Notes: generated from the sequence alone by a model not told the origin. A DNA stretch of 64,000 nt from Albula goreensis (GCA_022829145.1 CM040764.1:4425552-4489551), one strand, 5' to 3'; counted from the stretch's first letter, positions 42,969-54,738 are shown. Translations and numbers: made by a program.

Positions 42969-43160
42969 CTTCTTTCACTGTAGCTCTACACTCCGTGCAC
43001 CTCGTTTTAGTCCTGGAGGCCCTGCTGGTCCCAGCGTCTCCGTGTGTGTCCCGGGACTGAGGTTTGGGCTCGTTCTGGATCACGGTGACTGGGGCGGCAG
43101 ACTGGATCCTTCCACTCTTGACAGATTTGAGCCACTTTCCTCCGAGTCCTTTTCCCCGGT
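42969..43160 (-). CDS. unassigned exon-like ORF (63 codons)
   Basis: Bounded on the - strand by AG (catgaacag) and GTAAAT, with one consistent open phase: RGKGLGGKWLKSVKSGRIQS...RTKTRCTECRATVKE. It is GC-rich against its surroundings. No family recognised; CxxC near the end may be a metal site. No other exon of the same gene was found. Confidence 0.3.
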
Positions 43161-43613
43161 CTGTTCATGAGCTCAGCCAGGCTCCCTCTCTTTCTCCCAG
43201 TCCGTCTCCTCGGTCAGTGTCCCCCTTGGAGTGAAAAAAAAAACAGCATAAAAAAGTTGTCTGGAAAATTAGGCTCAGCATTCCCCACGTGACATGACCC
43301 CTCCCAGTACCAGCACCCCTCCTCGCCCTTCTTTCACCTGTCTGAGGGAAATAAACGCAAACACACACTCCACGATGCAAACTCACAAACAAACCCCTCC
43401 TCCTTCACTCCTCCCTCCACTCTGCATTCACACTCCCCTCAGCTCAGAGAGAGTCGTGCCGGAGAGCGAGAGAGAACAGCAGGCTTCAGCAAGCATCCCC
43501 ACACTGTAATGCAACGTGTTAGCCTGTTAGCTTCAGTACAAACAGGGCAGCCAGTGCATAAGGTGGAAAAGCACTGAGGAGGAGACAGACACAGTCAGCT
43601 TGGGACAGGGCTG

Positions 43614-43641
<28 letters not shown>
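43614..43641. repeat. (AC)n microsatellite
   Basis: Uninterrupted AC for about 28 bp, followed by a long CA-rich zone to about 43900. Confidence 0.9.
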
Positions 43642-43646
<5 letters not shown>

Positions 43647-44208
43647 GCACGTCCACAAATACACTCACTCATCCACATACACTGACGCTTATACACAGAC
43701 TCCCACATGCAAGCACGTGAGAGTGTCCACAAACACACATCCATGCATGTGTACAAAACAGCATACACTTACATATACAAAGTGATATATATTTTCACAC
43801 ATTTGAATAAACACACAAGCATTCACACATACATGCATGCATCCATACACACACACACATGCAAAGACACAATATGCTCTCTTGATAGCACACACACATG
43901 ACTCCAGTCATCCACCCAAAACTCAAACTCAATTTAAAGGAGATGTAGGAAACAGAAATACACACTGGGGATTTCACTCTCACACCTGAGGCATGAGATG
44001 GGTTTCCACCACTCCCTTGCCCCTAATTAATGTGTATAGCACTTAACCTGAATTACTTCAGTAAATATCCAGCTGCTTCAATGGATTGTGCTTACAATCC
44101 ATTTTTCCTTACAAAATGTGTGCTTTTCAGTTCTGGTCTATTTCAGTCTCTATAAGGTCTCACTACTCCACACATCCATGCAGTAATTTTACTTTTGGGT
44201 ACTGTCAC

Positions 44209-44210
<2 letters not shown>

Positions 44211-44239
<29 letters not shown>
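44211..44239. repeat. (GT)n microsatellite
   Basis: Uninterrupted GT for about 28 bp. Confidence 0.9.
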
Positions 44240-44242
<3 letters not shown>

Positions 44243-45887
44243 GGACTATTGTACAATTTACAGACGTGCATGTGGAACAGTATCATTATGCTCCTGACAG
44301 AGCACTTTAAAATGAGTCATTTCTCTCTGATTCTGCAATCATTTTTTTCATAATTTGTCTTTCTCTCTCCATGATTCTTAACACTCCTCGTTCTGTATGG
44401 ACCATTGACATCCTTGTGTTTTGTATGGAAGTGTGCATTTGTCTGCATGTGTTTCGGTATGACAGAATCATGCAGAAAGATTAAATCAGGTGTCCAGCTG
44501 AAAGGACAAAATGCCAGTTCAGGAGAAGAAACAGCTGTGATGGCACTGTGTGTGCATGTGTGTGTGAGTGTGTGTGTGCACGCGCGTGTGCACGCTGGTG
44601 CATGTGAGCCCAAGGTTCTTGCACACTCCATATGGTTTCATACAGCTGACATCTCTATCTGAGCCACCATTGGCTGGAACCTCTCAGACATAAATCACCT
44701 GATCTACCACATGCATCACTTGATGCAGCTTCTCTCCCAGCAACCAACATCACACAGCAAACCTGAAATCTGGCCAGAGGAGAAGGGACACTTAACTTTG
44801 TACACAGACATCGACAGAGAGGGGAAATGATACAAGCCAGACTAAATATTTCATTAATTATCAATGTTATTTTGTCCATATTGGCTTTACCTAAACTGAC
44901 TTTATGTGTATATGTTATGCCTATGAAACAGACATTTTCCAGTGACAGACAGAAATAAAAAAACAAATGTACTTTATGGGAAAGGTTAATTTGTGGCACA
45001 TGGGTGTTGAAAGCTGTACGTATTTTCTTTTTCCTTGAATTTAGGTTAAGTGTACCCATGAAGCCCACCAAAACCTGTTTTCAGGTATTTTTCATAGATA
45101 TGACCTGATTTATAAGGGATATCTGTTGGGAAGATCAATCTCTTTAGAAAATGTATTCATTCGTTCACGTTCATTTTAGAATGTAAAATAAAGATAATTT
45201 AAGAAATAAGTAGAAAGTCTGGCATGGACTTGACTGGTACTGTGGCACCATTTCAGGCCCATGTCAGTTCCAAATAAGCCCACATCATGATTTATTGACA
45301 AATTATAAAAAATTATTGTTGTTAAAGAATTAAAAACAAACATATTTATTCAGTAACATGTTAAGTATTAAAAAATGCAAAAAAACATCCCCTCTCCTTT
45401 TATTAATGCTTGTTGGCTCTCTCTCTCTTCCACCACCTGAACCAACAACCCTCAACATCTAAAAAACATTTAATGCAGAACAACTCATGAACAAGGGATA
45501 GATTGTATTGTTGTTTGGTAAAACAGAAATTCGGGAGAAAAACTCTCAGACAACCCCTTTACCTATCACTCCCCTTCTGGTTGCTACAGGTATATAAACA
45601 CCACGTACCTTTTACCCATCGTGGTTAGCATCTCCGGCATCCCACCTCCTCCCCATCTCCACCTTCATAATCCTAACTATTATCCCTATTTCTTTCAGCC
45701 AAATCGTTGTCTGAGAGTTTACACAACTGAAATTCCATTTCATGCAATAATTGTATTAGTTAGCTGACTTCATTGCTTTTAGTTTGTTTTGTGGAGGGTC
45801 CCTATTTCCTTATGATCGGTGAGATAAAAAGGGCCAGCACCCTCCAGGTTAGCCTGGCAAAGGATGAAGCTGCGTTCAACACCTTAC

Positions 45888-45960
45888 ATTACATTACAGG
45901 CATTTAGCAGACACTCTTATCCAGAGCGACTTACAACACAAAGTGCATTTTCGGGACGAG
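45888..45960 (-). mobile_element. fish SINE 3' tail fragment
   Basis: Contains gcatttagcagacactctta and tccagagcgacttaca, the reverse complement of the 3' tail shared by many teleost tRNA-SINEs and related elements. The tRNA head is not preserved. Confidence 0.6.
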
Positions 45961-47446
45961 GGTGTTAAAGTGCTGGAGGGGGTAAAAGTCTCAAGTGCCA
46001 GAGGGGTTAGCATGGACTAAGCCCTGTGGAGGCCTTGAGCACATTTTCCTTCTTCAACCTTCTCCTGCAAAGGTAGAATGAATTGTGCCCTCGTGGTAAA
46101 GGTGACATGCCTGTACGATTGTTGGACAGGTGCTGTAGATTTTTTCTTTTTGTTGTCATTTTTGTCACTGAAAAAAATGGTGATACACATTAGCTGTTGC
46201 CTATATTCAACATAATAGTTCTGAACAGAGTGTAGTCTGTAATGTATGTAACCCTACCTAAATATAAAATATAAAGAATTGTTATTATCAAACACTTTCA
46301 GACAACAGTACAGTGAAAATTGATCAAAGCTCATAATTAGAGGAACTCCTCATTGAAACACATTGAGGTGGGTTTAAATGGAGCATACTGGGCTTAAATG
46401 GTTCCACGGTGACTAATGGTGAAAAAAGACAATATGTTCCTTTTTAAATGAAAGATACATTTACAGAATCATGCAAGGAGCCAAAATATAATGGGGACTA
46501 ATCATCATATTAATTATTATTTTGCCCACATACAGAAATAATAAGTTATTCTCATTCAAAGTTAGCTTGTGTTGGCTCTAGTTTGCATGCTTTTTGTAGT
46601 GCTGTACTGTTTAAGCCCACCTAAAAAAAAAAGCTAATTTTTGAAAATATTCAGCTCTCCAAAAATTTTATGATGTATTTATTTGTAGACTAATGTAAAA
46701 TGAATCAGAAAACATTCAGTGTACATACCTGACATGCTTAATTCTTTGCCATTGTATCTCTCAATGAAGCTAATGGTTTCAACCTGAGAGGTTGGTTTCA
46801 ACACATTTTGTAATTGTGTGGGCAGCATCCCATATTACGTTCACAATACTGAAGAGTGACAGCAATAGTACGGTTGCCCTGCAAATGTGTCCGCATCTCC
46901 GATGTGATAAAGAAGTCCGATGTGGGGAAAAAAGACGCAGAATCTAAAATTGGTACGGAAATGAGGTCCAATACTCGATGAGTAACGTTTTAAAAGTGAG
47001 TCTGTTGATCAAATTGTGGAGGAAAGACCGCTCCAGCCTGGGCCAGTCAGCTGGGGGCCCTCACGACACTTTAATGCTCCTAGGGGCTACACAACTTCTT
47101 ATACAAACAAACAAACACAAATTCTACTGAGTCTGATGCAAAATGGTTAATTGTGTATGACCTGGAAGCATTACACAATAAGCCGGGCTGGTCTGCGCAG
47201 AGCAGCAAAGGTTCACCTAGGCAATCCCCCATTCCCTCTGAGGGGTCCATCTCCCCTTGTCTTTTTTATTCTTTTTCTTATCTTAGGCCTTCCCCTGCTT
47301 ATCTAAGGCCTGCCCAAGGAGGAGCACCTAAGGCCCTCCTCTTTTTCTTTTTGTTAGCAGGAGCTTAATCCTTGACGCCAATATTTATTGCTAATGGTCA
47401 TCAATTTATTAAAAATTATTCTGTGATCTAGTGTATCTGGCAGTGA

Positions 47447-47542
47447 ATTACACCCAAGACATACTGACCCCTAGAGTGTCTATTAGGTTACTACATCCAA
47501 GACAGACTGACCCCAAGAGTGTCTATTAGGTCACTACATCCA
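47447..47542. repeat. 43-bp tandem duplication
   Basis: Two units of 43 bp (47447-47489 and 47490-47532, sharing gagtgtctattaggt) and the first 10 bp of a third. Embedded in probable retroelement-derived sequence. Confidence 0.85.
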
Positions 47543-47894
47543 GGTTGGGTTGGCTTCATTATTTCTATGACTGTATTTAACTAGTATCACCACATGCATC
47601 CTTTTGAATACATCTGCCTGTGGTGGCCACATTCCTCATACTCAAAATGTGGATGCATCCATCACATGATGTAAAATTTCAGCCAGGTCTGGCTGGCAGC
47701 TGCATAACCCCCCCATTTTACCTTCCGAAACCTCCGGGGGGGGGATGAGCCCCCCCCCATTCTCATTCCTCTTACAGAGGTAGTTGATCAGGTCTGCTGC
47801 TCAGATTCGAGACCACCTTCATCACCTACATCAGTGTGAAGGGTGGACCAGCCTCCAGCACCACAGGATCCGTCACGCTCACCCACTTTTCTCG

Positions 47895-48010
47895 TAGGAG
47901 ACTTGACATTTACTTTACAGATGAAGTAACACAAAAAAGAAGAAAGAGAGCCTTGAACCTGTGACCTCTAAGGAAGGACCACATGCTTTAGTCCACTACT
48001 CCATAGAAAC
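47895..48010 (-). mobile_element. tRNA-derived SINE fragment
   Basis: On the - strand it reads TAGTGGACTAAAGCATGTGG (A-box region) and AGGTCACAGGTTCAAGGCTC (B box), like the head of a tRNA SINE. The acceptor-stem ends of a true tRNA gene are not formed. Confidence 0.55.
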
Positions 48011-48710
48011 TTTGATACAACAACTTTGGCACTACCACAGAGGAACCAAGACAACCAAATCCACTAACGATCACATGGGCTTGCTCAACACCTGGACCTC
48101 ATTTAACAATTTAATTTGTGACGGGGCTCAATTTGAGCCAGCTGCTCTATATAAGGTGTAATTCGGAGGCATACCAGGTTTGAGCGTACCCCAGTCTGCG
48201 GTGTTTGGGGAAAGGTGTGTGTATGGGGAAAGCTGAAGAGAACCACTTTTGAAATGCCATTCATGGTTCATTTTATTCTTGCATGCTCTAAAATGTAACT
48301 TGATGACTGCAACCCTTCAGTTTCAATGTTGTGTTTGGAGTGAAGGTAAGGGAAAGGGAATATTTCTACAGCTTGTGAAATTGTGGTATAATGCTTTCAT
48401 TTTGCCATGTGAAACTTGACATTGGTCCTTTGTGTCTGAAGGCATTGCATGTTCATACACTGACTGCTTCCCGATGAGGTTACACTCAACCCATGTGGTT
48501 TAATAACCTGGCCTTGTTTTCAGGCCGCCATGCTGTGATTTTTGAGGAACGTGAGGGAACCAGACGAGCTGTGGGTATGTACTTCCCAAATGATCATTCA
48601 TCTTCTGAGATGCCGTTTGGTTCATTTTTGGTTTCGTTGCCTTTTGTTCCCCTCGGCTGGACACAGAGGAGCCATCGGGATACCAAACCAGAACTTGCTG
48701 CTGCTACAAG

Positions 48711-48842
48711 ATGGCCATGCTAGATCTGAAACCGTGGTACTGGGGCACTGAGGAGGAGCACGTTCTTCACTGGATTCACACAGCTCACCATAGCGCACCA
48801 TGTGCCACTTGCCTCCTACCCAACATTATTGGCACAAACGAG
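48711..48842 (+). CDS. unassigned exon-like ORF starting with ATG (44 codons)
   Basis: MAMLDLKPWYWGTEEEHVLH...LPNIIGTNE ends in phase 0 at a GTGAGA donor. An upstream in-frame ATG and a fair Kozak context (acaagATGG) could make it a first coding exon. No family recognised and no next exon located. Confidence 0.3.
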
Positions 48843-51013
48843 GTGAGACTCGGGCTGCTGAGCAGTTTTCCTGGCTACCGCAGCGGAGAATGTTTTTTCC
48901 TGTTAACATTTGAATTCCTATTTCAAATCCCATGTCATGTTTGCCTCACCAAATGAGCTCTGCTTAACAAGGGTATTTTAAATGACCCCTTTTCAGATAA
49001 TGGCCTCAAAACCCTTCACACCCCCCCAAAAAACATGGTACAATTGTCTTAATGAAATGTTCCCTTCAACTGACAAGCAAAGACCTCAGTTTCTTGCCTG
49101 TGCAAACTCCATTCATTCAGCTTAATCCTTTGTACTTTCCAATTTTTAAGGACTATTTTCATGTACTCATTTGCATGTGAGGTAGAGGTAGATGGCCAGT
49201 CACCACAAAAGTAAAATGATTACAGGCAACTACTTATGCCATCAAATGTCTTTCCTTCGGAAAGGATGGACAGAGGGCACAGCAAAGGGATGGAAATCCT
49301 GTTTGAGAGTCCCTTCAGAGTTTTGCAAGAGCTCTGTGAAGGTTGCCAAACAAGTTTCAGAGTTTGTTGCATATTAAATGTAAATGATTGCAGAACTAAT
49401 GAACTGTCTTTCCCAACTGGGATATTTTGAAACCACACATTTCACTGGAATGAAGACCTCACTGACCAAGATCACCAATTCTACATAAGAGGGTGAAGAC
49501 AATTTTCTCACTCAAACACTTGTATGCCCACATAGCCAATGCTGCTTCGTGTGTCTTTTTTGTCAGCAGGTTCCAAAACATGGATGTGCAGAGGTCTGCT
49601 GTTCTTGCATATGAAACTTGAAACTCTCCCCCACTGGAAATGGCATACCCCATGATTCATGGTTTAACATTCATCACTTCATTTTGTGTTTTTTCTTTCT
49701 CCTCAGTTAAAATATTAAACATTGAAATTGTTTCCAAAAAATATGATTCATTCAAATATGTTGTATTGCTAACAGACTTGCTCTGGATTCAGTAATGCAA
49801 GAAGACAAACATATGCACTCAATATCATTGGTTTAGCAGAATGTCTTAGAGGCATGGGCCCTGACACATTTCCATGGCCCATTTTACCCCTACTCTCCTT
49901 CAGGGTTGAGAAATTTGGGAGAACAGAGGAGTGAAACTGACACTGTGCAGACATGCACATTACTGACCATTCACAATTAACCAAATATGGTATTCAGACA
50001 ACATAATACAAAGGGAATGATAGAACTGTTGAGCGCTCATACAAATGCATATATGCACATGCACAGAGGTGCGGACACACTTGCTCAAATTCTCCCCATT
50101 ATACATACTCACAGCCCTCAACGTCCTGTGACTGGCCCACATAAACACCCACATCCTAATCCAGCTCTTATAATGAACCATGTTAAAAAAGGCAGAGAAT
50201 GAGATGAGAGTAGGATTAGACAGGGAGGGGAGAGACCCGATTTGATTCTGTTAGGAGGAAACTTCAGTTTGCTGAATGTGAGGGTGTTTAAGCAAAGCCT
50301 GGCTCTGCCTCCAATAAGCACAGTTGATCTGTGGGATTCAGGTCAGCACTCCAGCCAACATCAACACAGGGAGCCAGATAAAACACTGATAAATATTTAA
50401 CAACCCCTGGACCTGCTCAGGCCACAGGAGCTAACATCATGCATGCACACACACACACACAGGTGCATGTGCAAGATACATCAACACGAATGCAAGGGTA
50501 CATGTACATACACACGCACATGTACACACACTCCCCTCGACCATGCCGGCACATCCAGCTCTGGCACTGTCAGAATTTCTGAAAGAAAATTCTCAAATGC
50601 ATTTGTAACACTGTCTGTCCTGCACTTAAAATACACGTAAAGATAAGGTGGGAATACCCCATTGCCATAACCCTCCCTGCCTACCAACGCACACTGTTTA
50701 TCCACCTCACATGCACTGATGGGCCTAAAGCCACACACGCCAAGGCTATTGGGGACAGGGGCTCATGCAGCAGCCATTATAAACGACAATGACCCATTCT
50801 GGGCGGCCTGTACGACGTGCACCTTAAATGTAACCTAAGGCACAACGGTGACGGTGAAGCAGCTTAAAGCTACGTGGGGAAAAGTAATGTACAGTCAAGT
50901 GAGATTAACGACTATCAATTCCATGAATCATCTAATCACCACATGTTAAGACCCAAGGCTGGTGACCCTCCAAATTATCTGCATGCTCAAGGCCCAACCA
51001 GAAACACAACAAA
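48843..51013. other. no gene recognised
   Basis: Moderately AT-rich DNA with CA-rich patches (50440-50530). ORFs of 60-85 codons on both strands show no family features. Confidence 0.5.
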
Positions 51014-52520
51014 CTGTAGCTAAAGATAAAATCGAACTCTGTCTTCAACGGCAGAGTAACTTGTCAAGAAACTTGTGAACTGATAGCTCTTGGGCAGACA
51101 GCACTGTGACTCATATCAAGGTTGTTGTGGCCTGAAACTGCACATAGCCCAGAGTTGCATTGCGCTGGGTGAGATACGCTGTCTGATAAGGCCACACGGG
51201 CTGTTTCAGCTTTATATAGCCTAAAAATGTGCTCGACTGATGTAAAACTTTTTCTAAGGAACCAGAACATATTGTGTGTTGTCACTGTATTTTCATTAAA
51301 TCAGGTCTTAAAATTTAATTTTCAAGACTTGATGAAAAGTGATACAATTGTCTATGAGAATTGAGGTGACATTTGCCTATTTTACATGGGTGGGTGAATA
51401 GGTGTGATATAATTCATTTTAAAATTTGCCGAATGTGTATCATAAACTAATATAATACGCCTTTAAATGTTCCGTGAGATGTCAGAACAGTTTGATAATG
51501 GCCAGGAAAGAAATCCTGAGTACGCTGTGACAATGTGTCCCGACCGCGGGTTATGTTAAGACAATGTAGGCTATGCGGTTGGTTGACCCTATGTTTTCCA
51601 ATGGATTAATCTCAAAAACACATTCAAATTTTACCAGACCTAGAGCAATTGAGACCTTAAGCCAGTTTTACTGGCTTTTATGTGAAATACCAATCTCTTC
51701 GATGCTCATCTAAGCACTCTTGACACCGTTGGTCACAATTACAGTTTTACAGTTCAACATATTTTAATAGATACAGAAGTAAAAAAAATCAGCGCGTCAA
51801 TGGATACCTTCTCTTATTTGCATAAATTATCTTCCTCCCACTGAGCTGAGTGTGCCTTTGATTCCACCATTTCAGAATGAAAAGACAAACTGCTGCTTTT
51901 GCAAATGGTTTAATATTTATTTTAAAGAAGAAGTGACAGCCTGCCCCATAAAGACTGAACCAGCCAGCCTATTTCAATAAATTAGACAACTAATTTAAGA
52001 AAAACCTTGACTCGACTTAGCAACTATCACTTATTTGTGTTGAATAAGTACATCGGCAGGTTGATTGAATACCACACAGGTAATTTAGGTGTGACATCTG
52101 CTCATACACATAGGCTAATAGATTCGCTAATGATAGCGTATCTAAATGCGTCTTGCATTGAAGCTACAATAGGCTACGTTTGCTCATTTATCTCAGGATA
52201 TTGCAAACACGGTCATCATGAGCAGACGAAATATTCGTCCATTTGACCACTTGGTTTAGGACGGTGTTTCATTCAAATGATTTATATTGAGTTTAATATT
52301 CCGGGGCAAGCAAGGTGAGGACAAATAAATTAACAGTGTACGTAGACCAACAATGGCGCTCTCGTAGCTTATACTTGTTTAGCTATTTAGTTTCAATGCA
52401 ACTGTATGTCTGTGACGTCACAAGACAGACGCGACAAAGGGAGAATTATGATATAAAGCGGTAACGCTATGGACTGATCAGGTGTATGGTTAATGAATGG
52501 TAAAGAGTTTGCTACGGTCA
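51014..52520 (+). repeat. LTR-like repeat, copy 2 (longer)
   Basis: Second direct copy of 39132-40079, with the same TG...CA ends. It carries an extra block (about 51617-52236) relative to copy 1. A short piece (gaaccagccagcctatttca) that lies before the break in copy 1 lies inside the extra block here, so the copies differ by rearrangement and not by one clean indel. Confidence 0.8.
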
Positions 52521-53228
52521 CGAAGAACTGAGGAGAGCTAAAAATTGATTAAAAGTAAGTTTATCTATTTTAAACAGTTATTATGAAAAGAAAGGTAATT
52601 TTTTTAGTAAACTGGAAAATAGAAATGTCAAGACAAATGTGTCGTCGACTATAAAGTGCCTGTGGAAATTATGCAAATGTTAGCAGTTACTTCACATGCA
52701 GCAGAAGTAGTATCGATTTAGAAAGGAATTATCTGAGTTTTTCCCGATCAGATCATGGATCGATCACCACCATCGTTTGCCACATGGTTAGCTAGACTTG
52801 TGTGCAAAATGATTCTTGGCGTATGGATTCTTTCGATTGGCAGTTAATCATTAGCGGTTAAAGTTATAAGTGATTCTGTCATTTGTACTGTGTAAAAAAG
52901 TTGGAGGTAGTGTACCATGTCCTCCTAATGCATAGAATGAGGGAAGAGTTTTCCCATGAAAATCCATTTTTTTATGAAGTCTGAGTACTGCTTCACTCCC
53001 CTTATGTTTACCATGTTACTGAGCAGCTGAGTTGCTAAGTATGAAACTTTTCAATGTTGGCTGTGTTGTCATGTTAGAGCAACCCACATTTACTGGGCTT
53101 GTGCTGCCAAATCCTATTCAAGCATGCAAAGTTACAGAGTTAAGTAGTTTCATCTTGACTAATGAAGACGATGTAAGGAAGGCTTTGAATGTCAGGAAGC
53201 TAATGCACAAAGTGTAGACTAGGGGCAG

Positions 53229-53402
53229 CTAGTTTTATCTGTAAAAGGCCGGTGTGGCAGCAGGTTTTCATTCTAACCTAGCAAGATCTCACCTTACTAC
53301 GTAAGGATTGGTTCTGTCTTCATACAGTTGGGATTAGTTGTGTGTCCTGCTTGATTGATAGATAAACCTGCTGCCACACCAGTGTTCTGCAGATAAGACT
53401 GG
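53229..53402. mobile_element. MITE-like element with ~38-bp terminal inverted repeats
   Basis: The left end (ttatctgtaaaaggccggtg + tggcagcaggttt) and right end (53362-53402) are imperfect reverse complements around about 95 bp. Non-autonomous; the sequence ggtgtggcagcaggtt is typical of repeated fish elements. It ends about 18 bp before the 388-codon ORF begins. Confidence 0.7.
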
Positions 53403-53419
53403 CCTTCTCCTTATGCAGA

Positions 53420-54586
53420 ATGTTATTACCTGTTGGAATCCCTGTGCTAATCTTTTCTCTGGATCACTTGGAGGAACGAAGAGAAAGAATGGGAAGTCAG
53501 AGATTGAAGTTTGAGGAGGTGAGGGAGGCCCTGCTTGAGGAAATTGTGGCCCTGAGAGAGGAGAAGGAGTCCCTGAATAAGACGATGGAGGCCCTGCTTA
53601 AGAAGAAGGAGGCCCTGCTTGAGGAGAGGGCGGCCCTGTGTGAAGATCATTCCATACTGGAATGCTCCCAGACAAGAGATGAGGAGCAGTGGCAAGAAGA
53701 ATCGCGGCTGTGGGAGAAAGAGTGGGAGAGAAGAGACCAAGAGATGTGTGAGTTGACCGAAGAGTTGGCGAGGGAGAAGGAGAATATCGTCCAGGACAGA
53801 ACTATGCTGCAGGAGGAACAAGGCAATTGTGAACTGGAAATGGCGGAAGAGGGAGAGAACTGTAAGAAAGACATGGAGGCGATGGAGAAAACACTGAATT
53901 GCCCTGAGTGTTACCATGACATGGAGAGGTCCGGGCTTGAGTCGCAGGTGATGGAACTGAGGACAACGGACGGTTTATTTTCAGAGCACAAGGAGAGCGT
54001 TGAAAAGAAGGCAAAAAGAAAAAGGAAAAGTGCTTTCTTGTCTTGGCTCAAGGGGAGAAAGCAGGTGACAAAGGGTGAAAAGAGCGTGGAGAAAGAGAGT
54101 GCTGACCAGAGCTCTCTGACTGAGAAAGAGGTGGCCACAGTCGTCAGGGCCCCCGTGATGAAGGACAGAAAGAAAGAAAAGATGGAGAAAGGGAAGCGCA
54201 GTGATGGAACGATGGAACAAGTGCAAGGGATGGACAAAGAACAACAGAAGAAAAAGAAAAGTGCTTTCTCATTTCGACAGATGTGGAAGAAGTGGACATC
54301 TAGGGGAAAAATCACCCCTGAGGAGGAGAGAGCTGAAAAGAGAGCTCTGACTGAGATGGAGAAGTCCAGGGAAGAAGGAATGGAGGGAATTATGGAGAAA
54401 GAGTACAACCCTTTCCTGACCAACGATGAGGACAGTGACAAATCAGTGGAGACAGAGACGCAGTATAGCCCTGTCTCGGTGGAGGAAGAGAGCGTTGCTG
54501 AAGAGAAGGAGTCTGGGAAAGAGGTGGTGCAAGAAAACCAGGACAAGAAGCAAAAGAGGTTTCGGTCCTGGTTCCAGAGGAAGTAA
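53420..54586 (+). CDS. uncharacterised 388-residue coiled-coil protein
   Basis: The longest ORF in the window, intronless. Residues 1-14 are hydrophobic (MLLPVGIPVLIFSL), but the preceding bases (ctccttatgcag) look like a splice acceptor, so the true start may be Met24 (53489) or a spliced upstream exon. Residues 25-155 form a charged coiled coil with REALLEE-type repeats (36-41, 57-62, 64-69). Then come CPECYH (161-166) and a Lys/Glu-rich disordered half with three similar basic aromatic motifs: KRKSAFLSWLKGRK (201-214), KKKKSAFSFRQMWKKW (277-292) and KKQKRFRSWFQRK at the C-terminus (376-388). Codon use and purine-rich bias fit a real gene, and the regular motif spacing argues against chance. 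I do not recognise the family. It is flanked by a MITE upstream and a dispersed repeat and a foldback downstream, so it may be a lineage-specific gene or part of an element. Confidence 0.6.
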   Translation: MLLPVGIPVLIFSLDHLEERRERMGSQRLKFEEVREALLEEIVALREEKESLNKTMEALLKKKEALLEERAALCEDHSILECSQTRDEEQWQEESRLWEKEWERRDQEMCELTEELAREKENIVQDRTMLQEEQGNCELEMAEEGENCKKDMEAMEKTLNCPECYHDMERSGLESQVMELRTTDGLFSEHKESVEKKAKRKRKSAFLSWLKGRKQVTKGEKSVEKESADQSSLTEKEVATVVRAPVMKDRKKEKMEKGKRSDGTMEQVQGMDKEQQKKKKSAFSFRQMWKKWTSRGKITPEEERAEKRALTEMEKSREEGMEGIMEKEYNPFLTNDEDSDKSVETETQYSPVSVEEESVAEEKESGKEVVQENQDKKQKRFRSWFQRK

Positions 54587-54631
54587 ATGAATAGATAAAA
54601 CAGCCCACACAAAACAGCTGTAACAGATTTT

Positions 54632-54738
54632 AGGACCAAATATGATCCAAATATCAGTTGTGGGTTTGGAAATATGAAGATGTACAGAAAATACATGAAT
54701 CCAACATGGCTACTTTTGCCCAAATTGGTGGTGCAAGG
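54632..54738 (+). repeat. ~105-bp dispersed repeat, copy 2
   Basis: Second copy of 41233-41342; it begins about 45 bp after the stop codon of the 388-codon ORF. Confidence 0.8.

Larger units (their letters stand above)
43161..47150. other. low-complexity and repeat DNA, no gene recognised
   Basis: Contains CA/GT runs, a fish SINE tail (45888-45960), another SINE tail remnant (about 44030-44100) and a stretch at 43290-43510 rich in CTCC/GAGAG that could be a - strand 5'UTR, though without support. All ORFs are products of the dinucleotide repeats or are short. Confidence 0.5.

Noticed and set aside
42676-43083. 135-codon - strand ORF as a whole gene
   Set aside because: Only its 5' part (to the GTAAAT donor at 42968) looks coding; the rest is the antisense of the gag-like ORF.
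43689-43901. His/Thr and Cys/Val-rich ORFs on both strands
   Set aside because: Products of CA-rich low-complexity DNA.
47950-48005. possible tRNA gene on the - strand
   Set aside because: Same reason: a SINE head without a proper cloverleaf.
53911-54723. 270-codon ORF on the - strand
   Set aside because: It is the reverse of the Lys/Glu-rich 388-codon ORF; its Ser/Phe-rich composition is what antisense GAG/AAG codons give.
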